Below the pieces are notes generated by a model. The model saw only the letters and a program-made list of their open reading frames with translations. It did not search any database and was not told where the DNA came from. From the NCBI RefSeq assembly GCF_001625195.1, contig NC_054390.1, positions 8,901,222 to 8,965,221 on the forward strand: DNA of 64,000 nt, given 5' to 3'. Made by a program: the position numbers and the translations under genes. The DNA is from Drechmeria coniospora (Eukaryota; Ascomycota; Sordariomycetes; Hypocreales; Ophiocordycipitaceae). Positions 45,201 through 55,071 of this stretch are shown piece by piece. The first letter of the stretch is position 1. Each line of letters starts with the position of its first letter.

Positions 45201-47235
45201 CCTGGTGCAGAAGGGAGCAAAGAAGAGTGGCGAGCGCGGCAGGGCGGCGAAGCACACATACAAGCTCGCCCGGTTTGCCGTCGACATTCTGCGATCCATG
45301 TTCAAAAAGTATGACAGCTTACGAACTCCGACCAACCTCGCAGGCTTCATTCCAATTCTAGGCGATGCCATTATTGATGGCGAGGATGAGGTCAAGGTAG
45401 CCGCCTTCCGACTTTTGGCCGTCATTGTCAAAGTCCCGCTCGGTACGGAGGATGGAAACAACGTGTATAAAGTGGCGGTCAAGGAAGCGACGAAGTGCAT
45501 ATCGATGTCGACATCCACCACCACCGAACTCTCCCAGGCCGCTTTGAAGATGCTGGCGGTGGTCCTTCGGGACCGCCGAGAGACCCCGATCAAGGACCCG
45601 GCGATTGACATGCTTCTCGGCAAGCTCAAAGACGACTTTACCGAGCCACTGTATCGGCATGTTACCTTCAACTTCCTGCGGTCTGTCTTGGATCGTCGTG
45701 TTGAAACTGCCGTTGTCTACGACACGGTAGACCATGTCGGCACGGTCATGATCAGCAACGATGATAAGGACACACGAGACCTGGCTCGTGGCGCGTTCTT
45801 CCAGTTCATCCGGGAGTACCCGCAGAAAAAGGCACGCTGGAGCAAGCAACTCGACTTTGTAGTGGCCAACCTCAAGTACAAGCGAGAAGGCGGTCGCTTG
45901 TCGGTCATGGAAGTTATCCACCTGCTGCTCATGAAGTCGTCGGATGAGTTCGTTCAAGAGGTCGCGGGAACATGCTTCCTGCCGCTCTTCTTCGTCCTTG
46001 CCAACGACGAGAGCGAAAAGTGCAGGCTGTCCGCCGGAGAGTTGCTGAAGGAGATCTTCCGCAAGTCGGACAAGGAACGAACCCAGAAATACCTGACCCT
46101 TTTGCGCTCGTGGGTAGCAAGCGACAGCAACCTCATGGTTCTCCGACTGGCCTTGCAAGTTTTCGGCTACTACTTCGAGTCCAACGAAAATGCGCAGAAC
46201 AACGCGAAGGACTGCAAGCTTGTGCTTGACAAGGCGGCAGGGATTCTCGGCGCGGATGATGTTGGCGGCATGGATGAGCAGCTAGTCGAAACGACGCTTG
46301 GTGTCGTCCGGCTCTTCACAACGACGATGCGCCCGCAGACGTTGTCGGCGGACAAGGAGGAGTTGTGGGCAGATGTTGCAGGCTGCCTGCGGCACCCCAA
46401 GGCCTCTGTCAAGCTGGCTACGGTGAAACTGATCAACTCGTACCTCGTTGACTTTGCGACGCAAAAAGGTAGCAGGTCAAGAGGCGAGACCATCGAGGGC
46501 TCGCACGGCCTCCGGCTGACGCTGGATGACGTGTACAAGCTGAGCCGCGTTTCACTGGGCACGCTGAACGGTGACGAGGTGGACGAGGCACTCGCTTCCG
46601 AGCTCGTGCACGTTCTCGTCTTTCTAGGCTCATTCCTCCCAGCGACATCTACCGTGGTGGACGAATCAGGGGAGGAGAACGAAGAGGAAGGTGACGGGGA
46701 CCAAGACAAGGAGGATGACGAGAGCAAGAAGAACCTGGATTTCCTCTTCTGGAGAATATCCCACATCCTGCGAAAGGAAATCCGACCGAGAGGCGAGGCC
46801 ATGCACGCCAAGGTGGCGGCGATGGAAATTTTGGAAACGGTATACCGGAGAGGGTCGGACGAGCAGACTCGACCATCTCTCAAGACGATCCTGGCGCCGC
46901 TCCATCACTTGACGGACCCATCGATCCCGGTACCGTTTAGCAACGACGAGGTGTTCAAGACGAAGCTCGAGGGGGTCAAGACGAGAGCGCAGATCCTCAT
47001 GGACTCGCTGCAGAAGCGGGTGGGCACGGGCGAGTACAGCAAGGCACTGATGGAGATTCGCGACGAGGTCAAGGCCAGGCGGCAAGCGAGGTCGACGAAG
47101 AGAAAGATTGAGGCGATCGCGCAGCCGGAGAAGCACGGGAGGGACAAGCGGAAGAAGTTTGAGAAGAACAAGGAGAGGAGAAAGGTTCGAGGCAGGGAGC
47201 AAAAGGTGGCGAGGCAGTCGTACCAAGGGTATTAA
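39245..47235 (+). CDS. UTP20: U3 snoRNP / SSU processome protein Utp20 (DRIM family)
   Basis: Utp20 is a very large helical-repeat protein of the small-subunit processome, needed for 18S rRNA processing in the nucleolus. Two exons (39245-40629, 40689-47235) give 2643 residues, the expected size. The start MPSKSSGRIEKVRKNKYSTP is basic, and KNHRWESFSTKIAKFNSLQP is typical of the family. Near the C-terminus there is an acidic stretch (EENEEEGDGDQDKEDDE) and a strongly basic tail with KRKIEA and KKFEKNKERRKVRGREQK. Exon 1 ends CAGAG before GCAAGT, and the acceptor is TAG at 40686-40688 after a TACTAAC branch site. This is a GC-AG intron, which joins DFQR to FMASHW in frame. A GT alternative at 40633 breaks the frame with that acceptor. 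No other intron is needed across 6.5 kb. Confidence 0.96.
40630..40688 (+). other. GC-AG intron of UTP20
   Basis: A 59-nt intron with donor AG/GCAAGT, branch site TACTAAC and acceptor CCCTTAG. The strong donor context apart from the C and the perfect branch site are typical of functional GC-AG introns. Frame on both sides requires this choice. Confidence 0.85.
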
Positions 47236-47612
47236 GATGGCTCCGGATGCATGCGACGACTACTGCGATGCGACGGGGCAAGGGCGTTTTGGAACGGGAA
47301 AAAGGGAAAAGATGCATTTTCGCGGTGCTATTCTAGCAGATCGGACGGGAGTATGTATGTATGTACACGTGGATAGAATACACGAATGTGACTCAGGGCA
47401 GGGAAGGCAGGTGACGACATGAGCTAGATAGCTAGGCGCGGGCATCCGGTGGTCTCCCGGTGGTCTCTCGGTGGTCTTCCTGTGGTCTCCTGATGCATTA
47501 TACCTTGCATCCCTACCATAAGACGTCGGGAAGTCGTCCATTCCCACGCGTGTGAAGCGTGATGCCATGCATGGTCGTCGCGCCCACCGATGCAGGCAGG
47601 ACGCGGAGATGA
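47236..47612. other. Intergenic region between convergent UTP20 and ZIM17
   Basis: This should carry both 3' untranslated regions. A short tandem of GGTGGTCTC-type units lies at 47446-47490. No gene. Confidence 0.6.
47446..47490 (+). repeat. Short GGTGGTCTC tandem repeat
   Basis: Four degenerate 10-11 bp units (CCGGTGGTCTC, CCGGTGGTCTC, TCGGTGGTCTT, CCTGTGGTCTC) between two convergent genes. Confidence 0.75.
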
Positions 47613-48278
47613 TCAAGGCGTATCCGAACCCGACTTGGCACTCGCAGACGACTCGGCGGCATCATCGGGCCAAAACTCGATATCCCCGTCCTCGCCCAAG
47701 CTGCCTCTCTTGACCAGGTTGCCCTTTTCCCTCATGAGGTCCTCGACGGTGATTTTGCGGTCGCCGAATATGTTGAGGTGGTCGCTGATGACATGCCTGT
47801 TGCGGCAGCCGGGGCAGGTGATGAGGGTCGAGCCCTTGTGGTAGGCCTGCTTGGAGACGTTGTGGTGGGAGCGGTGACCGCAGGGGACGCAGGTGAAGGT
47901 GATTTGATAATAGGGGGCGTTCCGAGGGCGCGGCGGGCGCGGACTCTCGTTGCCGCCGTCGGCTCTGCTCTCGGATTCACCGACGAGGGGGTCCTCGTTG
48001 CCGGGACTGATCTCGGCCGCGGCCTGGGACCGGGGACGGACGGTTGCTGGACGGGGAGGCCGGGGGATGGCGTGGGCGGCGGCATGAGATGTTGCGGAGA
48101 AGGGTCGCGGCGAGGAGACTGGGGAGAAGGCGGTGTAGAATGCCGCGTACGAGAGGCGTAGGGAGGCGGCAGCGGCCGTGGCGGGGAGAGGATGGCGGAG
48201 GGTCTGAGGCCCGGCGGAGCGGACGAGTGCGAGGCTGGCGATGGAACCGGGGACACGGGAGGCTGCTCTCGATGCCAT
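47613..48278 (-). CDS. ZIM17: DNL-type zinc-finger mitochondrial chaperone (Zim17/Hep1)
   Basis: Zim17 keeps mitochondrial Hsp70 (Ssc1) soluble and supports protein import in the matrix. A single exon of 221 residues from ATG 48278. The N-terminus MASRAASRVPGSIASLALVR is a basic, Ser/Ala-rich presequence without acidic residues. The zinc-ribbon domain lies at about 124-175: YYQITFTCVPCGHRSHHNVS, then LITCPGCRNRHVISDHLNIF. The four zinc cysteines are 130, 133, 155 and 158. The family DNL triplet is DHL here, as in yeast. The C-terminal tail is acidic and Ser-rich. The frame is open upstream to 48407, but that extension is not presequence-like and the ATG at 48278 is preferred. Fungal members differ in tail length. 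Confidence 0.93.
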   Translation of the reverse strand: MASRAASRVPGSIASLALVRSAGPQTLRHPLPATAAAASLRLSYAAFYTAFSPVSSPRPFSATSHAAAHAIPRPPRPATVRPRSQAAAEISPGNEDPLVGESESRADGGNESPRPPRPRNAPYYQITFTCVPCGHRSHHNVSKQAYHKGSTLITCPGCRNRHVISDHLNIFGDRKITVEDLMREKGNLVKRGSLGEDGDIEFWPDDAAESSASAKSGSDTP

Positions 48279-50320
48279 GCTGGGCCGAGTTGGGCAGGGG
48301 CTGGTATGAAGAGTTGGATGAAGCTGGAGATGTAGATGCCGTCGTCGACCAAAAGATGAAGCAATCGAGTACATGCACTCAACGAAGTAGTCGGTCGTGG
48401 AGTCCAAAGTACTTTTTCAAGGTCCACACTTACTGCACTGCAAGAACTCTGCAGAAGCGGGTGCGTCCCAAGGCGGCTAGCGTTGTGAGTCTGCTTTTCG
48501 GCCTACAAGTAATAATTACAATACTTAAAAGGTCACTGCACTAGTCAGGAAATGGTAATACAAGTGATGATTCTACTTCCACCTTCAACCTGACATCAAC
48601 ACGTAGCTTTCACAGGAACATCTAATTGTAGCAGGAGGTTGCTGCTCCTAGTCACATCGCGGGATGTTCAGTATGCGTACATGCATATGCACATGCACAT
48701 GCACAGTGAACGGAACGTTGCCTGAGCCTCAGCGGCCAAAATGGTCAAGGCGACGGAGCGATGGCCAAGTCGTCTAACAATTCCTCCACAGGTGCCACTT
48801 GACTTGAGATGATTGGGCAAGCAAGCAAGCGAGCTTGGATTTGTCCGACGAGAAGGACATTATGCGTCGCTTCCAGTCCTCGTATTATCAAGCGTCGGAG
48901 CGACTGGACTGCGACCGGCACCGATACCTGCAACAGGTACACCACAACCGAGAAGGAACAGGTAGTAACCAGCAGCAGCGCAGCGAGGATACGGCAGAAA
49001 CGTAGTACATGGGGGCCTAACACCTTGGTACCAGTCCTTGACGGGGGAACTAGTACAGCACTAGGTACCTAGTAGCAGAAGGCACCTGGCAGTGGTAGAG
49101 AGCACCTAGCAGTGTGGCAGAAGGCACCTTGCAGTGGATGGAACCTGCTAAGTACTAGGTACCTAGGTCGGTAGCAAAAGACACCTACCAAGTGGTAGAA
49201 GGCACCTAGTAGCAGAAGGCACCTACTGCCAAAGCACTGTAGAAGGCACCTGGTATAGAAGGCACTTACTGCCAAAGTACTATGGAAGGCATCTGGTATA
49301 GAAGGCACCTACTACCAATGTACGATAGAAGACATCTACTGCCAAAGTACGATAGAAGACACCTACTGCCAAAGTACTGTAGAAGGCACCTGGTGTAGAA
49401 GGCACCCACTTCCAAAGTACTATATAAGGCACCTGGTATGGAAGGCACCCACTACCAAAGTACGATAGAAGACACCTACTGCCAAAGAACGATAGAAGGC
49501 ATCCACTGCCAAAGCACTAGAGAAGGCACCTGGTGTAGAAGGCACCCACTACCAAAGCACTGTAGAAGGCACCTGGTGTAGAAGGCACCCACTACCAAAA
49601 CACTATAGAAGGCACCTGGTGTAGAAGGCACCGACTACTAGGTACCAAAACACTAGTATAGAAGGCACCCACTACCAAAGCACTATATAAGGCACCTGGT
49701 GTAGAAGGCACCCACTACCAAAACATTATAGAAGGCACCCACTACCAAAGCACTATAGAAGGCACCTGGGAAAAGGCACCTACCAGGCCAGCCAACGGGG
49801 CAACGGGCCAAGAGGAGCGGGAAGCGAGCGACAGGCTCCTTCCGTAGGCCATTGCGTTGCGCGGCGACCTGTGGCCGTGCTACGGAAGAGGAAGAGGCAG
49901 AGCAAGAGCAAGAGCGAGAGCGAGAAACGGAAAGAGGTCGAGTCTGGGCACGCGTGTGCGAGGGACGGCCGAACAGCTGCCTGAGCGGCTGCCTCATCGC
50001 CTGCTCGCCTCCTCTCCATCTAGACTTGCGGCGAGCGACCGAGCGAGCTGACCGGTTCGACAGCTCGCTTCGCTTCGGAGCGCGCTCGCGTTTCTGTTCC
50101 GACTCCTTCGGCGGCCGATGCTTCCTCCATCCTCCATCACCGCCCGACGCTCGTTTCAACTTCCCTTGCCGCCGCGGAAAGTCGTTTCCATTGCCTCCCA
50201 TCGACACCTCCCTCCCCTCCCCTCCCCTCCCATCCCATTCACTGCCCTCCCATCTCGGCTGCTCGTCAGGCGTAGAACTCGCATACGCACCCGGCTACGC
50301 ATGCGTCCAATCGCTTGAAG
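48279..50320. other. Intergenic region with minisatellite
   Basis: 48279-48480 is the ZIM17 upstream region. 48490-48700 is AT-richer. 48680-48705 has a short CATGCA(T/C) repeat (TACATGCATATGCACATGCAC). 49070-49785 is the minisatellite described separately. 49830-50320 is GC-rich, with a purine-rich tract near 49880-49940 and pyrimidine-rich sequence leading into the CAP gene. No gene is supported. Confidence 0.55.
49070..49785 (+). repeat. Minisatellite of about 43 bp built on AGAAGGCACC
   Basis: About 700 bp of head-to-tail units. The best-preserved unit, near 49564-49735, is 43 bp: a 16-bp half AGAAGGCACCTGGTGT and a 27-bp half AGAAGGCACCCACTACCAAA followed by GCACTAT. The left part, 49070-49330, is more diverged and mixed with CTAGGTACC words; the right part is nearly identical between copies. 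Some copies lack one half. The minus strand stays open for stretches only because the unit lacks stop codons in some registers; the unit is not a multiple of three. Confidence 0.9.
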
Positions 50321-51010
50321 ATGAGACTCTTGACCGGCATCGTGGCCCTCGGCCTCCTTCCTCACCGAGGCACCCCGTCGACGTTGAGCGAGGACCTCAG
50401 CTACTCCATCAATGCCCTCAACCAGGCTCGCCAGGCCAAGAGGCTCGCCTCCCTCTCCTGGGACCCAAACCTGGCCGCCTACGCCCAGTACTGGGCCAAC
50501 GCCATGGCAACGGGCCAGCAGCCCTTCGCCCACGCCACGGGCAGGTACCGACCGAGCCAGGGCGAGAACCTCTACGCACGAGCCTCGGGCCAATGCGACG
50601 GCGCCTACGACACCCCGATGCTGACGGCCATGCACGCCTGGCTCGCCCAGGCCTCGCTGTACAACGACGAGCCCGTGAGGACGGGCCACGAGCATTGGCT
50701 GCACTGGTGTAAGCCTCTCCCTCTCCTCGCCGGCGCTCGCTCCACGCGGCTGCCGCGGCCGTCAAAGGGCACGAGCTGGCCGCCTGCCGGCTTGTTGTTG
50801 ACGGAACCTCCAGCGCAGTGCATGTGGTCGACGACGACGCACGTCGGCTGCGCCCGCGCCTACAGCATCTCGGAGCCCTACAAGGTCTACAACGTCTGTC
50901 GCTTCTTCCCCGCGGGCAACATGTGGGTCGCTCCATCCCATCGGACGGGGCATGCTGTCGGTGACGATGGCTGACGATGACACGGCAGCGTTGGGCAGAA
51001 GCCGTTTTGA
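50321..51010 (+). CDS. Secreted CAP/SCP (PR-1-like) domain protein
   Basis: Three exons (50321-50708, 50814-50922, 50989-51010) give 172 residues. The last exon encodes only the end of the protein, GNIVGQKPF. The N-terminus MRLLTGIVALGLLPHRGTPS is a plausible signal peptide, which leaves a compact single CAP domain. Features include INALNQARQAKRLASLSWDP, the central PFAHATGRYRPSQGENLY (His71, Glu82) and the CAP1-like motif LHWSQCMWSTTTHVGCARAY (His128). YNVCRFFPAGNIVGQ is the CAP2-like end. The Glu usual in the W-x-x-E position is Gln110 here (AWLAQASLYN). Intron 1 (105 nt) is stop-free and in frame, so retention is possible. Fungal CAP proteins bind sterols or lipids in yeast (Pry1); the ligand here is unknown. 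Confidence 0.92.
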
Positions 51011-51339
51011 TGGGGCCGCTCGGCCATCGTTCGACTCTCGCCGACGGCCTCAAGCACGGACGGTGCGGCCTCGTCTTGTCGACCGGGTTGGCCGAGCCGG
51101 AGCCGAACTTGCAGGATTCCATTTGTAGCATGGTGGCCCGTATTTACAATACATGATGATGAAAGAAGCCCACGCGGCTCGACGACGTGGTGGGGCAACT
51201 TTGGAACTTGGACGGTGGTGATGTCGTTGCGGACGAGGGTCCATGGAGCCGACATATGATAGTATTACCTGATTGGGGGTGAAACGGATAACAAGCTGCA
51301 TACCCTGTGTTTCCGCCTCGGGTCGTAACTGGATACTTG

Positions 51340-51900
51340 CATGGACACTGCACGGAGTAGGGAGTAATGCGACATCTTGTATGTGAATGACAACTGTGCT
51401 TGGTACAGGACGAAGTGGTAGGTATCCTGTATAATACCACGGACGTTGTCACGTACGGAGTGCTCGGCACGGAGCAGTAAGTACTTACTTCAAGTACTCC
51501 GTAATACAATACTACAGTAAATGTACTCTGTACATGTACATACGTTAAGTAATAGTTGCACAAGTAGTACTCCGTACTCCGTACTGTATACGAAGTAATA
51601 ATTATTACATGCTCACGGATAAATCGTTTGACGCGTTAAAGTACCAGTACTTGTACCCAAGGATGTACTTTAAGTAAGTAAGTACTTGCTTTACTCAAGT
51701 ACTGTACAGTACTTCACGTCCGGGGTACATGCGCTCGAATTTAGTGCACTCAGTGTCCGTACTGTGCATATCCCGGGTGCCTTGCCGGGGCACCTTCATA
51801 CAAATACTACTCGTACAGTACAGTACAGTAATGCGTACTCAAGTTAGGGTATATTACCAAGTACAACTTCAAGCAAGTAAATTATGCGGTACTCACAAGT
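51340..51900. repeat. GTAC/ACTCCGTAC-rich array
   Basis: Dense AGTACTCCGTA words, with a triplicate near 51567-51585, and AAGTAAGTAAGTACTTGC runs near 51670-51690. The array is AT-richer than neighbouring sequence. Confidence 0.7.
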
Positions 51901-51922
51901 GCAGTGCAGTGCAGTGCAGTGC
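51898..51922 (+). repeat. Pentanucleotide GCAGT repeat
   Basis: Four to five perfect copies of GCAGT in tandem at the right edge of the GTAC array. Confidence 0.85.
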
Positions 51923-52555
51923 ATTCAGTGCCTCTCGGTGGACCTGTGAATCCAGAGCCTCGTCCATCACTTTCATGGAGGTTCCGTACAATGTACATGC
52001 ATCGCCGTGCAGCAGCCGCCTGGAGCCAAGTACCTAGGACCTTCATTACCTAAGCCACCGCTGCCCGCTTCGACCAATGACGTGGAGCTTGCCGATTTTT
52101 TTAAGCAAGCACCAACAATGCGCGACAGAAAAACGCTTCAGTCCATTTGTCTGTCGGCCGCGCCTTCCATAGAGGCCGCGACACTAACAACACACCACAC
52201 TCCTCCAGTCAAGAACGACCAACCCACGCACGAACGCACCTGCCCCGGCATCACCCCCCTCCCCCCCCCCTCTCGCTTCACCCCAAACCAAACCATTCAT
52301 CTTTTTCGACGCTCCTTCGAAAACCCCGAGCACGGAAGAACGCACGTCGTCGGCACCGCTGCGTCAGTCTGTCGTTCGTCCCCCCCTCCCCCCCCGAGGC
52401 TGCACCGCGTGCAAACCGCCCTTGCGTGAGGGTGCCGGCCGCCACTCACTGCCTTGGTCACCTCGCACGAGCATCCGCGCCAGCACCAGCACCAGCACCG
52501 ACGACCGGCTTCCGCATCAGCATGATATGACGCCCGCCGTCCTCTAGAGTACATC

Positions 52556-54425
52556 ATGGAGCGATCGAAACCCCAGGCCTTCCAGTCGTCGTACGCGCCG
52601 CGGCTTCGCGCCTACAACAACTCTCTCCTGACCCCCGTCCTGCCGAGCGCGCCCTCGGGACCGATCTCGCGAACGACGAAGCGAGGCACCACCATCATCA
52701 ACTACGCCGAGGATGGCTACGACGACCTGGATGACGACAGCGACGACCCCCGCCGCCGGCCCACGGGCCTGCGAAGCCTGCGCAAGGAGGACTCGGCCTT
52801 GGGCCTCGCCATGGACCGGGCCGGGAAGGACACCAAGGAGCCCGTCCTCGTCCAGGGCATATGGCGCGACTGGATGGGCAAGAACCGGGCGGTGCGCAGC
52901 GATCAGCAGAACGCCGCCCAGGGAAGGCTACCCTTGACCTTGATCCCCATCCGCATCGACCTCGACATACCCTCCTTCATCCCCCCCGCGCCCTTCCCGC
53001 CGCCGAACCCGAGCAGCGTCGACCTCTCCATGGCCCAGTACCGCCAGGGAGAGATGACGGTGCCCTACAAGCTGCGGGACATCTTTTGCTGGAACCTGCA
53101 CGAGACCCTGGTGACGACGGACCAGTTCGCCCAGCACCTGGCCCAGGATCTCGACCTTCCCAACCGCGTCGCCGCCGTGTCGGAGATCAGCAAGCAGATA
53201 CGGACCCAGCTCGAAGAGTATGCCGGCGTCGCTCTTCATCCGCTATTCCACACAGGCCAGCAGCCGCCCGCGCCGCCGCCGCCCTCCGCCCAACCAGCCG
53301 CCGCCGCCGCCGCCCCGTCGGCCGTGGGCACCCCGAAGCTTGGCATGCTGCCCAAGTCGCGCGAGGACTCCCCGTCGTCCTTTGCGAGGGGTCTTTCGCG
53401 ACCGGAGACGCCCGCGCAGACGGGTGGCCAGGCGACGCCGTCCCAGGCCCAAGCCCAAGCCCCAGCCCCCGACGTGACGGCCGAAGCGACGGCCATCCTC
53501 TCCGACTCGGACGAATTCAACCCCGACGACACCTACCGCTGCATCGTCAACCTCAACCTCAACCTGGCTTCCATGCTCTACACCGACAAGTTCGAGTGGT
53601 CCCTCCTTCACCCCCCTGGGACGGCCGAGGCGTTTGCCAAAGTGACCTGTGCCGACCTCGGCTTGACGGGAGAGTGGGTGCCCGCCATGACCCATGCCAT
53701 CTACGAAGCGGTCCTCCGTCTCAAGAAGGAAGCCTGCGAGGCCGGCGGCCTGGTCGGCGGCTGGGGCGGCGCCCAGCAAGACCTTCTCAACGATGCCGCC
53801 AACGGAGCCGAGGCCGGCTGGCGATACGACCCCGAGCACCTCGCCGACGACTGGGAGCCCAAGGTCGAGTTCCTCAGCAAGGAGGAGATAGAGAAGCGAG
53901 AGGGAGACCGCGAGCGCCAGGTTCGCCGGTTGCGTCGTGAAACGGCGCGCTTCAGCTCGACCGCCGGCATGCTCGGCGGCACCCCCTTTGCCGCCACCCC
54001 CTTTGCCGGCCCCGTCGAGGTTGAAGAGGAGCGGATGGGCCGCGGCGAGCGGTCCAAGAAGAAGCGTCGCTTCCGAAGCCTGAGCCCCCTCGGTCGCGGA
54101 GGAACGCCCGGTGGCCGTGGCACGCCCGACGTCGGCGGTTACGGCGGCGGCGGCGCTCTGACGGACCTCGAGAGGATCTCGTGGCGCTGCTCTCACTGCC
54201 GTGTCTGGGGAACCAGCGTCTGGGCTGTTCGTGACGGCCCTAGCGGACCCAAGGTACGACCGATCCCCCTGCTCCCCCTTCCAATCCGCCTCTGCCGGGA
54301 TCTCCGAGTTGGCTAACTGTCCGGCGCAGTCCCTTTGCGCCAACTGCGGCTACCTGTACGAGCTGGACCGCAAACTCCCACGGCAAACGAAGAACCTGCA
54401 TCTCCAGGATCATCGGGTCGGCTAG
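52556..54425 (+). CDS. SFH1: SNF5/INI1-family chromatin remodelling subunit, Sfh1 type (RSC complex)
   Basis: Sfh1 is the SNF5-domain subunit of the RSC nucleosome remodeller. Two exons (52556-54253, 54330-54425) give 597 residues. The SNF5 domain is in two parts. The first, about residues 123-225, contains RLPLTLIPIRIDLDI and YRQGEMTVPYKLRDIFCWNL. The second, about 320-400, contains TYRCIVNLNLNLASMLYTDK, FEWSLLHPP and GLTGEWVPAMTHAIYEAVL. They are separated by a Pro/Ala-rich linker. The C-terminus carries a GATA-like finger, C545-x2-C548-x20-C569-x2-C572 (WRCSHCRVWGTSVW, then LCANCGYLYE). Yeast Sfh1 lacks it. The 76-nt intron, with a GCTAAC branch site, falls between the two cysteine pairs. 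The call of Sfh1 rather than Snf5 rests on this architecture. Confidence 0.92.
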
Positions 54426-55071
54426 CCAAGATCCGGACCTGCATGAGGCCCGGCCGCCATTGCCGTTCCGTCCGATCGGCACCGGGTAGCCTCCATCTTG
54501 GACAGTTGGGTGCCTGGAGAAAGAAGATCCAGGCCTCGGCGGTGCCCGGCGGAGTCGACGAAGCGGGCCCCAGCAGTCAGTCTTGGGGCAAGACGGGGGG
54601 CGAGTTCGGTCGTCTGGTGGCGTGGGTGAGACGGAACTTGAGTATTCTTTACACATATAGCAATGTAGATCCGCTTGCCTTGCCCTCTCACATTGGAGCT
54701 CTAGATGGCACGGAGGGAAAATTCTACGAGCTGAAGATGAATAAGTTTCATGCCGAGTACGCAGGCACATGGGGACGTGGAGTATGCATCCGGTGAACAA
54801 CCGACCTACGTGCGTACCGCCAACATTGCTGGCAAACAAGGGTTTCCGCTGGCGCAGGTAGACCGGCGCGGCACATGAGATTAGGGGTAACCAACCCGCC
54901 GCTTTCGCAGCACAGGCCGGGCTCTTGGCGTGTATATTTATTCTTCGTCCTACGACCAACAGGTGGACGGACTATCCATTCGCAACGCTGTAGCATACCG
55001 TTTCCCAACCCATACCGCTCGTGCATGGGCATCAAAATGGAAAAAGATCAAACACGCCAGGTTCGAATGCA
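54426..55071. other. Intergenic region between convergent SFH1 and a zinc-cluster gene
   Basis: This holds the 3' regions of SFH1 (plus) and the zinc-cluster gene (minus). I see no gene, array or microsatellite. Confidence 0.55.

Larger units (their letters stand above)
51011..52555. other. Intergenic region with a GTAC array
   Basis: The CAP 3' region is followed by the GTAC-rich array at 51340-51900 and a five-copy GCAGT repeat at 51898-51922. From 52060 to 52555 there is a pyrimidine-rich leader with poly-C tracts (52257-52271, 52380-52398), probably the SFH1 promoter and 5' untranslated region. No gene is supported. Confidence 0.55.

Noticed and set aside
49069..49448. Minus-strand frames reading GAFYTRCLLQ-type repeats
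   Set aside because: These are translations of the minisatellite. The unit length of 43 bp is not a multiple of three, so no stable repeat protein is encoded.
53243..54343. 366-codon minus-strand frame over SFH1
   Set aside because: Antisense shadow; Gly/Ala/Leu/Arg-rich with no motif, while the plus strand encodes a clear SNF5 protein.
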